Shown in pieces: positions 1 to 5,766 of a stretch of 7,501 nt of DNA. The stretch lies in assembly GCA_900751785.1 (NCBI GenBank), contig CAADSM010000163.1, forward strand, positions 1 to 7,501, read 5' to 3'. Below the pieces are notes generated by a model. The model was not told where the DNA came from, did no database searches, and worked only from the letters and a program-made list of their open reading frames with translations. Positions within the stretch are counted from its first letter, which is position 1, and each line of letters opens with the position of its first letter. This DNA is from Lachnospiraceae bacterium (GTDB lineage: Bacteria > Bacillota > Clostridia > Lachnospirales > Lachnospiraceae). A program made the position numbers and the translations under genes.

Positions 1-20
1 AATATCTAAAATATTTCGGA

Positions 21-81
21 GGCCCCCGGGCAGAGGCGGGCCGCCGGCGAATCCGGCTTTGCGCCGGCATCTGTGCGGCGG
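21..81. other. GC-rich inverted repeats upstream of purM
   Basis: The 130 nt before purM contain no convincing coding tail. The stretch begins AT-rich (1-17) and then turns strongly GC-rich. GGCCC at 21-25 can pair with GGGCC at 38-42. GCCGGCG at 43-49 can pair with CGCCGGC at 62-68 around a 12-nt loop, and a competing pairing joins CCGCC (41-45) to GGCGG (77-81). No T-run follows, so it is not an obvious terminator for an upstream gene. It may be a structured operon leader or an intergenic spacer after an upstream pur gene such as purE. TAAAAT at 7-12 could be a -10 box, but its -35 would lie outside the window. Its function is unknown. Confidence 0.3.
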
Positions 82-130
82 ACAGTAATAGACTGGGAGC
101 AGAACGGAACATAATAAAGGAGAGAACAGT

Positions 131-1156
131 ATGGATTATAAGAATGCAGGCGTGGATATTGAGGCCGGCTATAAATCAGTGGAACTTATGAAGGAGCACG
201 TGAAGAAGACAATGCGCCCGGAGGTCCTCGGCGGACTGGGCGGGTTCTCAGGCGCTTTTTCTCTGGCGAAGATCAAGGAGATGGATGAACCGGTGCTGCT
301 GTCCGGCACAGACGGATGCGGTACGAAGGTGAAGCTGGCGATGATTCTGGACAAGCATGATACGATCGGCATCGATGCTGTTGCCATGTGTGTGAACGAT
401 ATTGCATGTGCTGGCGGCGAGCCGCTGTTCTTCCTTGACTATATCGCATGCGGCAAGAACGAGCCCGAGAAGATCGCCACCATCGTAAAAGGCGTGGCAG
501 AGGGATGTCTTCAGTCGGGCGCAGCCCTGATCGGAGGCGAGACAGCGGAGCATCCGGGGCTGATGGCTGAGGATGAGTATGACCTGGCAGGATTTGCCGT
601 AGGTGTGTGTGATAAAAAGGATATGATCACAGGCGAGGACTTAAAGCCGGGCGATGTGCTGATCGGTATGGCGTCCTCGGGAATTCACAGCAATGGATTC
701 TCCCTTGTGAGAAAAGTGTTCAATATGAAAAGAGAGGCGCTGGATACATACTATGACAGTCTGGGATGCACTCTCGGTGAAGCGCTCCTCGCTCCGACAA
801 GGATCTATGTGAAAGCGCTCAAGAGCATCAAGGATGCGGGAGTCGTGATCAAGGCATGCAGCCATATCACGGGCGGCGGATTTTATGAAAATGTGCCGCG
901 TATGCTGAAAGAGGGAACTCATGCAGTGATCCGCAAAGACAGCTATCCGATCCCGCCGATCTTCCATATGCTTTCGGATGACGGAGACGTGGAAGAGCAC
1001 ATGATGTACAATACATTTAATATGGGACTGGGAATGGTCCTTGCAGTAGACGCGAAAGATGTCGACGCAGCGATGGAGGCTGTCCGCGCGGCGGGAGAGG
1101 CTCCGTATGTCGTCGGACAGATCGAGGCAGGAGAAAAAGGAGTGACCTTATGTTAA
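131..1156 (+). CDS. purM: Phosphoribosylformylglycinamidine cyclo-ligase (AIR synthetase)
   Basis: PurM uses ATP to close the imidazole ring, turning FGAM into AIR, step 5 of cytoplasmic de novo purine synthesis. The 341-aa product is close to the usual family length of about 345 and is colinear with it. It opens [12 protein letters not shown], carries the nucleotide-binding [12 protein letters not shown] at residues 59-70, then [12 protein letters not shown] (80-91), GGETAEHPG (135-143), the turn [10 protein letters not shown] (181-190), and [13 protein letters not shown] (245-257) in the C-terminal AIRS domain. GTDGCGTK has Cys where many homologues have Val, a variant I recall from Clostridia. 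The ATG follows AAAGGAGAGA at 116-125. The stop codon overlaps the purN start, so the two genes are translationally linked. No frameshift or missing motif is visible. Confidence 0.97.
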   Translation: MDYKNAGVDIEAGYKSVELMKEHVKKTMRPEVLGGLGGFSGAFSLAKIKEMDEPVLLSGTDGCGTKVKLAMILDKHDTIGIDAVAMCVNDIACAGGEPLFFLDYIACGKNEPEKIATIVKGVAEGCLQSGAALIGGETAEHPGLMAEDEYDLAGFAVGVCDKKDMITGEDLKPGDVLIGMASSGIHSNGFSLVRKVFNMKREALDTYYDSLGCTLGEALLAPTRIYVKALKSIKDAGVVIKACSHITGGGFYENVPRMLKEGTHAVIRKDSYPIPPIFHMLSDDGDVEEHMMYNTFNMGLGMVLAVDAKDVDAAMEAVRAAGEAPYVVGQIEAGEKGVTLC

Positions 1157-1776
1157 GGATCGTTGTGATGGTCTCAGGCGGCGGCACAAATCTGCAGGCG
1201 ATCATCGATGGGGTGAAGGCTGGGACGATCACGAATACGGAGATCGCAGGAGTGATCAGCAACAACCGTAACGCTTATGCGCTCGAGAGAGCGGAGAAAA
1301 ACGGGATACCGAACCGGTGCGTTTCCCCGAAGGATTATGAGAGCCGTGAGATTTTCAATGAGAAGCTTCTCGAGGCGGTGGATGAGTACAGCCCGGATCT
1401 GATCGTGCTGGCAGGATTTCTTGTAGTGATCCCGCCTGCCATGATCGAGCGGTACAGGAACCGGATGATCAATATCCATCCGTCCCTGATCCCCGCATTT
1501 TGCGGAAAAGGATACTATGGACTGAAGGTCCATGAGGCGGCGCTTGAGCGGGGCGTGAAAGTGGTCGGAGCCACAGTGCACTTTGTTGATGAGGGCACGG
1601 ACACGGGACCGATCATCCTGCAGAAAGCGGTCGAGACAGAGCAGGGAGATACGCCGGAGGTGCTCCAGCGGAGAGTCATGGAGCAGGCGGAGTGGATCAT
1701 CCTTCCCCGGGCGATCGATCTGATCGCCAACGGTAAGGTGCGTGTAGAAGGCCGCAGGACCGTGATCGAGGAATAG
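1150..1776 (+). CDS. purN: Phosphoribosylglycinamide formyltransferase 1 (GAR transformylase)
   Basis: PurN transfers the formyl group of 10-formyltetrahydrofolate to GAR, giving FGAR, step 3 of de novo purine synthesis. The 208-aa protein is a single formyltransferase domain of normal length. It starts with the phosphate-binding loop [11 protein letters not shown] (residues 8-18). The catalytic triad known from E. coli PurN (Asn106, His108, Asp144) maps to Asn108 and His110 in NIHPSL and to Asp151 in EGTDTGP. Between them, [16 protein letters not shown] (117-132) is longer than the E. coli segment; I recall this form from other Clostridia. The ATG lies inside the last codons of purM in a 7-nt ATGTTAA overlap. 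AAGGAG at 1137-1142, within purM, is the ribosome site with a 7-nt gap. Confidence 0.97.
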   Translation: MLRIVVMVSGGGTNLQAIIDGVKAGTITNTEIAGVISNNRNAYALERAEKNGIPNRCVSPKDYESREIFNEKLLEAVDEYSPDLIVLAGFLVVIPPAMIERYRNRMINIHPSLIPAFCGKGYYGLKVHEAALERGVKVVGATVHFVDEGTDTGPIILQKAVETEQGDTPEVLQRRVMEQAEWIILPRAIDLIANGKVRVEGRRTVIEE

Positions 1777-1798
1777 TTTGGATATACAGGATGTGCGG

Positions 1799-1847
1799 TG
1801 CGTCTGTGGATCTCACAGGCGCATTTCGCTTAAGCGTGTGAGCGAAA
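1799..1847 (+). promoter_or_regulatory. Twin adjacent hairpins in the purN-purD spacer
   Basis: Two stem-loops abut with no spacer. The first pairs 1799-1808 with 1814-1823, 10 bp including one T-G wobble, around loop GATCT. The second pairs 1824-1832 with 1839-1847, 9 bp including one wobble, around loop AGCGTG. The second also contains the perfect 10-bp DNA palindrome CGCTTAAGCG (1827-1836). A-rich sequence and the purD ribosome site follow directly, with no T-run, so this is not a standard intrinsic terminator. It could be an mRNA stability or processing element that sets purD expression apart from purM-purN. The pairings are read directly; the role is inferred. Confidence 0.55.
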
Positions 1848-1852
1848 AAGAA

Positions 1853-1859
1853 AAGGAGG
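1853..1859 (+). promoter_or_regulatory. purD ribosome binding site
   Basis: AAGGAGG lies 5 nt before ATG 1865. It fixes that start in preference to the in-frame TTG at 1778, which would add 29 residues encoded by the hairpin region and has no ribosome site. Confidence 0.9.
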
Positions 1860-1864
1860 CAGTT

Positions 1865-3136
1865 ATGAAAGTACTGATAGTTGGAAGCGGCGGAAGAGAG
1901 CATGCGATCGCAGCAAGCGTCGCGAAGAGCCCGAGGGCAGACAAGATCTACTGTGCACCGGGAAATGCCGGGATCGCAGAGTATGCAGAGTGTGTGGACA
2001 TCGGTGCGATGGAGTTCGAGAAGCTGGCAGCGTTTGCCAAGGAGAAAGAGATCGATCTCTGCATCGTCGGAATGGACGATCCTCTCGTGGGAGGACTGGT
2101 AGACGTCCTCGAGGAAGCTGGGATCCGCACGTTCGGTCCGAGGAAAAATGCGGCGATCCTGGAAGGATCTAAGGCGTTTTCCAAGGATCTGATGAAGAAA
2201 TATAATATCCCGACAGCGGCATATGAGAATTTTACTGATCCGGACAAGGCGCTCGCTTATCTTGAGACTGCGAAGTTCCCGATCGTGCTCAAGGCGGACG
2301 GACTTGCCCTTGGAAAAGGCGTCCTGATCTGCAAGAATCTGGAAGAAGCCAGAGAAGGCGTACGCACGATCATGCTGGATAAGAAGTTCGGCTCCGCTGG
2401 AAATGAGATGGTGATCGAGGAGTTCATGACAGGCCGCGAGGTATCTGTCCTCTCCTTCGTGGACGGAAAGACGATCAAGACGATGACCAGCGCGCAGGAT
2501 CACAAGCGCGCAGGCGACGGCGACACCGGCCTGAACACAGGCGGTATGGGAACCTTCTCACCGAGTCCGTTCTATACGAAAGAGGTGGAGGAGTTCTGTG
2601 AGAAGTATATCTATCAGGCGACGGTAGATGCCATGGCGGCGGAGGGACGTCCGTTCAAGGGAGTCATCTTCTTCGGCCTGATGCTGACAGAGGACGGCCC
2701 GAAGGTGCTCGAGTACAATGCGCGGTTCGGAGATCCTGAGGCGCAGGTCGTGCTCCCGCGCATGAAGAATGACATCATCGACGTGGCAGAGGCATGTATC
2801 GACGGCACACTTGATCAGATCGATCTTCAGTTTGAGGATAATGCGGCGGTGTGCGTCGTTCTCGCTTCGGAAGGATATCCGGTGAAATATGACAAAGGCT
2901 TCCCGATCTCCGGTCTGGACGAGTTCAAGAAGCATGAGGGGTACTACTGCTTCCATGCGGGAACGAAGTTCGACGAAGGCGCGATCGTCACCAACGGCGG
3001 ACGCGTGCTCGGTGTGACTGCAAAAGGAAAAGACCTGAAAGAGGCCCGCGCAAATGCGTATGCTGCGACAGAGTGGGTGCAGTTCAAGAATAAATATATG
3101 AGGCATGATATCGGAAAAGCGATCGATGAGGCTTAA
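1865..3136 (+). CDS. purD: Phosphoribosylamine--glycine ligase (GAR synthetase)
   Basis: PurD joins phosphoribosylamine and glycine at the cost of ATP to make GAR, step 2 of de novo purine synthesis and the substrate of PurN. The 423-aa protein has the full ATP-grasp layout. The N-domain has GSGGREHA (residues 7-14). FGPRKNAAILEGSKAF (90-105) opens the ATP-grasp part, with VLKADGLALGKGV (141-153) as the nucleotide loop. DHKRAGDGDTGLNTGGMG (212-229) and EYNARFGDPEAQ (283-294) are the family signature and metal/substrate site. GGRVLGVTA (378-386) and RHDIG (413-417) mark the C-domain. It is the last gene of the operon and is followed by a hairpin terminator. No damage is seen. Confidence 0.97.
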   Translation: MKVLIVGSGGREHAIAASVAKSPRADKIYCAPGNAGIAEYAECVDIGAMEFEKLAAFAKEKEIDLCIVGMDDPLVGGLVDVLEEAGIRTFGPRKNAAILEGSKAFSKDLMKKYNIPTAAYENFTDPDKALAYLETAKFPIVLKADGLALGKGVLICKNLEEAREGVRTIMLDKKFGSAGNEMVIEEFMTGREVSVLSFVDGKTIKTMTSAQDHKRAGDGDTGLNTGGMGTFSPSPFYTKEVEEFCEKYIYQATVDAMAAEGRPFKGVIFFGLMLTEDGPKVLEYNARFGDPEAQVVLPRMKNDIIDVAEACIDGTLDQIDLQFEDNAAVCVVLASEGYPVKYDKGFPISGLDEFKKHEGYYCFHAGTKFDEGAIVTNGGRVLGVTAKGKDLKEARANAYAATEWVQFKNKYMRHDIGKAIDEA

Positions 3137-3156
3137 AATAGGATAGTATATTTTAA

Positions 3157-3179
3157 AGGGGCAGGATTTCACTGCCCCT
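3157..3179. terminator. Shared terminator of purD and the convergent synthetase gene
   Basis: AGGGGCAG (3157-3164) pairs with CTGCCCCT (3172-3179) around a 7-nt loop, 8 bp without mismatch. On the plus strand ATTTTC follows, 20 nt after the purD stop. On the minus strand the stem is followed by TTTAAAATATA. It can therefore serve both genes, though neither T-run is long. The minus-strand stop codon (3171-3169) sits in the loop, so one arm encodes the last residues of the synthetase. Confidence 0.7.
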
Positions 3180-3768
3180 GATTTTCACTGTACACTTCGA
3201 AGGATTTCTCCATTTTCTCCAATATTTCTGAATACTGCCTGAACGCGCTCTTCATCTCCAGTTCATTGAAGGGCTGGTTTTTATAGCAGATCCGATGCTC
3301 CATGGCGGCCCAGAAGTCCATGGAGATGGTGCGGAACTGGATCTCTACGGGATAGTATTCCATTGTATCCATGTAATAGATCGGTACGCCGACAATGAGA
3401 TGGTAGCTTCGGTAGCCGTTTGGTTTCGGCGTTGTTATGTAATCCTTCTCCTTGATCAGGATCAGGTCGGACTGCTTTTTGAGCGCGTCACGGAGGCTGC
3501 GGATATCCTGCTCAAAGAAGCAGATGACGCGGACTCCGGCAATGTCCTGGAGCAGAGCTTTTGCGTCGCGGACACTGCCGTTTGAGTGCTTGCGGTGCAG
3601 CTTGTTCTCTATGCTTTCCTTTTCTTTGATGCGGTTCGTTATGCTGTGTATTGGTTTGATCTCGTCCTTTTCGTAGACCTGATGATTCAGGACGGCGAGC
3701 CGGGCCAGGATCAGGTTCATGGCGTCGGTATATGGACGGATCAGTGAATGATACTGTTCGTTTGTCAT
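3169..3768 (-). CDS. Small alarmone synthetase (GTP pyrophosphokinase, RelP/YwaC-like)
   Basis: The enzyme transfers pyrophosphate from ATP to GTP or GDP to make (p)ppGpp. The 199-aa protein is a lone RelA/SpoT synthetase domain with no HD hydrolase, TGS or ACT part, the size of small alarmone synthetases. RIKEKESIENKLHRK (residues 46-60) is the ATP-binding R-x-K segment. DIAGVRVICFF (75-85) and KDYITTPKPNGYRSYH (108-123, with the stacking Tyr119) form the core. VEIQFRT (141-147) carries the predicted catalytic Glu142, followed by MDFWAAMEH. KDYIxTPKPNGYRS resembles B. subtilis YwaC (RelP) as I recall it more than YjbM (RelQ), so I give no symbol. AAAGGGAG lies 11 nt before the ATG, a rather long gap. 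An ATG nearer that site is out of frame. Such enzymes are usually controlled at transcription, but I see no convincing promoter. Confidence 0.93.
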   Translation of the reverse strand: MTNEQYHSLIRPYTDAMNLILARLAVLNHQVYEKDEIKPIHSITNRIKEKESIENKLHRKHSNGSVRDAKALLQDIAGVRVICFFEQDIRSLRDALKKQSDLILIKEKDYITTPKPNGYRSYHLIVGVPIYYMDTMEYYPVEIQFRTISMDFWAAMEHRICYKNQPFNELEMKSAFRQYSEILEKMEKSFEVYSENQGQ

Positions 3769-3869
3769 TTTTTATCATACTCCCTTTCATAATTCACGGA
3801 ACAGTTTAGAAGGGGAATGTGACGATTTCGTGCATAGATTCTTAGGATTTTATAAAGTTTTTGCTCTGC

Positions 3870-3898
3870 TTTACTTCCTCGGAGGCATTCGATATAAT
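3870..3898 (+). promoter_or_regulatory. Sigma-A-type promoter of the Crp/Fnr regulator gene
   Basis: TTTACT (3870-3875), a 17-bp spacer and a perfect TATAAT (3893-3898) match the vegetative consensus in 10 of 12 positions. Transcription would begin near 3905, leaving a leader of about 24 nt before ATG 3929. This rules out the in-frame GTG at 3902 as the start. Confidence 0.75.
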
Positions 3899-3928
3899 TG
3901 AGTGAGAGAAAGAAAGGCAGGCGTGTTG

Positions 3929-4585
3929 ATGAAAGAATTATTACAGAGATCGTTCCCGTTCTGGGATGAATTGAACCAAGAGCAGCAGGGGGCAATGGAG
4001 CGTGGGATCACGAAAACGCTCTGCGGGAAGAAGACGAGGCTTCATTTCGGAGGCGGGGAGTGTGCCGGCATCCAGATCATAGAAAAGGGACGGGCGCGTA
4101 TCTTTATTACCTCGGCGAATGGCGGAGACATCACGCTTTTCCGTCTGATGGATGGCGATGTGAGTATCTTGAGCGCCGCATGTATGCTGAATGGGATGGA
4201 CATCGAACTGGATATGGAGATGGAGACGGACTGTACTGTTTATACGATCCCAAAGAATGTGTATAAGAAGCTTTACGACGAGAGCAGCGCGGTGAAGGAT
4301 TACACGATGGAGATGATTTCGGAGAAGTTTTCGGACATCATGTGGCTGTTCAATCAGTTTGTCTTTTCTAATGTGGCGTCGCGGCTGGCGGCCGCACTCC
4401 TTGAACACCGGGTCCTCGCGGGAAGCGATATCCTGCCTGTTACTCATGAGGCGCTGGCGAGGGATGCGGGGACGGCGAGGGAAGTCGTCACAAGGCTTCT
4501 CAAGCAGTTCCAGGCGGACGGTCTGGTCCGGCTTACCAGGGGAAAGGTTGAGATCATTGATGCGGGCAGGCTGGGGAGAATTTGA
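3929..4585 (+). CDS. Crp/Fnr-family transcriptional regulator
   Basis: A 218-aa cytoplasmic DNA-binding protein of standard Crp/Fnr length. Residues about 10-120 form the cNMP-type beta-roll, with GIQIIEKGRARIFI (47-60) and LMDGDVSILSAAC (73-85). The long dimer helix spans about 122-160. A Crp-type winged helix-turn-helix covers about 168-215: LPVTHEALARDAGTAREVVTRL is the helix-turn-helix and VRLTRGKVEII the wing. The cAMP phosphate loop of true Crp (GE...RS) is absent. The four Cys (32, 45, 85, 102) are scattered and do not form the N-terminal Fe-S cluster of Fnr, so the signal is unknown. Cys85 sits where I recall an S-A-S/A-C motif in related clostridial regulators. GGCAGG at 3916-3921 is a modest ribosome site. 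The gene stands alone, diverging from the alarmone synthetase, so its targets cannot be inferred from operon context. Confidence 0.9.
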   Translation: MKELLQRSFPFWDELNQEQQGAMERGITKTLCGKKTRLHFGGGECAGIQIIEKGRARIFITSANGGDITLFRLMDGDVSILSAACMLNGMDIELDMEMETDCTVYTIPKNVYKKLYDESSAVKDYTMEMISEKFSDIMWLFNQFVFSNVASRLAAALLEHRVLAGSDILPVTHEALARDAGTAREVVTRLLKQFQADGLVRLTRGKVEIIDAGRLGRI

Positions 4586-4599
4586 TATTTTTGAGGTCT

Positions 4600-4632
4600 T
4601 ATCCTGGGAGCATCTGCGGATGCCCCGGGATA
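4600..4632 (+). terminator. Terminator of the Crp/Fnr gene
   Basis: A 14-bp stem with one bulged A (4609) pairs 4600-4614 with 4619-4632 around the tetraloop TGCG. It begins 15 nt after the stop codon and is followed by AATTTGTTAAG, only a weak T-run. It lies between convergent genes, so it may also stop transcripts of the HAD phosphatase gene from the other side. Confidence 0.65.
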
Positions 4633-4658
4633 AATTTGTTAAGTGTGATAACTGCGGA

Positions 4659-5456
4659 TCATTCCGGGAGTCCTGCGAGAATGTCTTCCAGCACATCCTC
4701 GACAGAATCCGTGACATAGTCTGCGTGGATAGAGATTCCCGGCGCGGCGTTTGACATAGCGTAGCTCGTGCCGACGAGCTCCAGCATCTCCACGTCATTG
4801 TACTGATCCCCGAAGGCGATGCATTCTTCCGGCTTTACATCCAGGATCTTCATCATCTCTGAAAGGGCAGTCCCCTTGTTTGTACCGGGAGCGATGAAAT
4901 CGATCCAGATATTTCCGGAGGTGACGACCTTGATCTCAGAGCCGAATTTGTCCTGCAGGTATTTCAGGTATTTGTCAACTACATGTGCTCCTTCGGCCAT
5001 ACTGGCGACGGCAATCTTCAGGATCGGTCCGTGTATCTTCGTGATATCCTCTACGATCTCGGTCGTATTCTTCATGACGTTGACAATGAGATCGACGAAA
5101 GCGGGATCATTGTCCTCGATCAGGCAGGTGTCTTCTCTGGAAACGACGATTTCAAAATCCTTCTGCTGCTTGAGCTCATTCAGGATACGGAAGGCGAGAT
5201 CATCCTCAATGACTCCGCGTGAGATGACGCTGCCCTTGTGGATGCAGACAGAGCCGTTCTCGGCGATATATGAGATGTCGTCCCGCACGGGAGAGAACAG
5301 ACGGCGTTCGTTGGCGTACTGGCGCCCGCTTGCGGCGACGAAATAAATTCCCTTCTGTGTCAGTCTGCGGACGAGGTCGATCGCGCGGGGCGTCAGTTCC
5401 TGCGCACCGTTCTGAAGAAGTGTCCCGTCCAGATCACTTGCGATTAATTTTATCAT
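4659..5456 (-). CDS. Cof-type HAD-superfamily phosphatase
   Basis: A 265-aa cytoplasmic phosphatase of the Cof/YidA group (HAD class IIB), which removes phosphate from sugar phosphates, FMN or similar small molecules. The exact substrate cannot be read from sequence. Motif I is DLDGTL (residues 8-13) with nucleophile Asp8 and acid/base Asp10. Motif II is the Ser of AASGR (41-45). Motif III is Lys194 in TNKG, and motif IV is GDQYNDVEM (216-224) with metal-binding Asp217 and Asp221. A C2B-type cap domain fills about 85-185. ATG 5456 was chosen over ATG 5468 because GGAGAG sits just before it and the upstream ATG has no ribosome site. The gene is transcribed alone from its own promoter, converging on the Crp/Fnr gene and diverging from glmM. 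Confidence 0.92.
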   Translation of the reverse strand: MIKLIASDLDGTLLQNGAQELTPRAIDLVRRLTQKGIYFVAASGRQYANERRLFSPVRDDISYIAENGSVCIHKGSVISRGVIEDDLAFRILNELKQQKDFEIVVSREDTCLIEDNDPAFVDLIVNVMKNTTEIVEDITKIHGPILKIAVASMAEGAHVVDKYLKYLQDKFGSEIKVVTSGNIWIDFIAPGTNKGTALSEMMKILDVKPEECIAFGDQYNDVEMLELVGTSYAMSNAAPGISIHADYVTDSVEDVLEDILAGLPE

Positions 5457-5460
5457 AATG

Positions 5461-5466
5461 CTCTCC
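5461..5466 (-). promoter_or_regulatory. Ribosome binding site of the HAD phosphatase gene
   Basis: Read on the minus strand, GGAGAG ends 4 nt before ATG 5456. It overlaps the codons that would follow an alternative ATG at 5468, supporting the shorter start. Confidence 0.8.
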
Positions 5467-5469
5467 ATT

Positions 5470-5483
5470 CTGCTGCATAGCAG
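5470..5483 (-). promoter_or_regulatory. Hairpin just upstream of the HAD gene ribosome site
   Basis: CTGCT and AGCAG pair around a 4-nt loop, and an overlapping alternative pairs GCTGC with GCAGC. The stem ends about 3 nt before the ribosome site on the minus-strand transcript. It could affect translation, but the stem is only 5 bp. Confidence 0.3.
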
Positions 5484-5492
5484 CCTGAATCT

Positions 5493-5514
5493 TCGGCGTG
5501 GTCTGCCGATTTTT
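5493..5514 (+). terminator. Intrinsic-terminator-like hairpin on the plus strand, inside the HAD gene leader
   Basis: TCGGCG (5493-5498) pairs with TGCCGA (5504-5509), 6 bp with one G-T, around a 5-nt loop. TTTTT follows at 5510-5514, and more T-tracts come after. Its orientation would stop rightward transcription, yet the gene to its left runs leftward. It may insulate glmM from antisense read-through, or may simply be a hairpin of the minus-strand leader RNA. Confidence 0.4.
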
Positions 5515-5542
5515 CGTCAGTTTTTGTTTTCTTCTGTATGAG

Positions 5543-5555
5543 AGGGGAATCCCCT
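5543..5555. promoter_or_regulatory. Perfect palindrome at the predicted start of the HAD transcript
   Basis: AGGGGAATCCCCT is a perfect 13-bp dyad around a central A. It overlaps the expected transcription start near 5553, a position where a repressor could block initiation. It could also form a short 5' hairpin in the RNA. No known regulator's site is recognised. Confidence 0.35.
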
Positions 5556-5559
5556 GCAT

Positions 5560-5588
5560 AGTATATCGTAAAAGATAAAATGCGTAAA
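5560..5588 (-). promoter_or_regulatory. Promoter of the HAD phosphatase gene
   Basis: On the minus strand TTTACG (5588-5583), a 17-bp spacer and TATACT (5565-5560) match the vegetative consensus in 9 of 12 positions. Transcription would start near 5553 and give a leader of about 97 nt. Confidence 0.6.
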
Positions 5589-5633
5589 CTCCTGTTGGAA
5601 AAAATGTTTGCATCAAAATATTTGCAGGATAAA

Positions 5634-5663
5634 CGCATGCAGACTGCCGGCAGACTGCATGCG
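5634..5663. repeat. 30-bp nested palindrome with tandem GCAGACTGC copies
   Basis: The outer arms CGCATGCAG (5634-5642) and CTGCATGCG (5655-5663) are exact reverse complements. The core CTGCCGGCAG (5644-5653) is itself a perfect palindrome. Only the pair A5643/A5654 does not match. The same stretch holds two direct copies of GCAGACTGC (5639-5647 and 5650-5658), each a dyad around a central A, spaced 11 bp or one helical turn apart. It lies between divergent promoters, 46 bp upstream of the HAD -35 box and 65 bp upstream of the glmM -35 box. On the minus strand TTTATCC follows, so a terminator against leftward transcripts is possible. A tandem operator is the main alternative. Confidence 0.6.
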
Positions 5664-5728
5664 GGCGGCAATCAGGCGAGAATGCCGGGCCGTATTTTCT
5701 TGTGATTTATGTAACAATCAAGAAATAC

Positions 5729-5757
5729 TTGTAACTAATTCGTAAAAGTTATATAAT
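5729..5757 (+). promoter_or_regulatory. Promoter of glmM
   Basis: TTGTAA (5729-5734), a 17-bp spacer and a perfect TATAAT (5752-5757) match the vegetative consensus in 10 of 12 positions, in an AT-rich stretch. The start would be near 5764, giving a leader of about 70 nt. TGTAAC occurs at 5710-5715 and again at 5730-5735 over the -35 box, 20 bp apart. Confidence 0.75.
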
Positions 5758-5766
5758 AATCAATGT

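Noticed and set aside
2..88. C-terminal tail of an upstream gene such as purE, ending at TAA 86-88
   Set aside because: The translation is Pro/Arg/Gly-rich and unlike PurE, with no motif to support it.
1..130. PurR box or purine riboswitch upstream of purM
   Set aside because: No CCGAAC-type PurBox pair and no purine-riboswitch core is visible.
1778..1864. Upstream TTG start adding 29 residues to PurD
   Set aside because: No ribosome site precedes it, the extra residues match nothing in PurD, and the segment is occupied by two hairpins. ATG 1865 has a strong AAGGAGG.
1697..2503. 268-codon minus-strand open frame opposite purN and purD
   Set aside because: It lies opposite well-supported genes, and the translated product is rich in Arg, His, Ser and Leu with no domain, as expected for an antisense shadow.
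3818..3831. TGTGACG half-site that might be a Crp/Fnr autoregulatory operator
   Set aside because: Only the inner ACGA/TCGT pairs; the outer half needed for TGTGA-N6-TCACA is missing.
3902..3928. GTG start adding 9 residues to the Crp/Fnr regulator
   Set aside because: It lies 3 nt after a perfect TATAAT, upstream of where transcription would begin.
3941..4798. 285-codon minus-strand open frame opposite the Crp/Fnr gene
   Set aside because: It runs through the regulator and its terminator hairpin, and has no recognisable domain.
5604..5705. Small plus-strand ORF of 33 codons between the HAD gene and glmM
   Set aside because: Only a weak TTGGA precedes the ATG, no promoter is clear, and much of the reading frame is simply the 30-bp palindrome.
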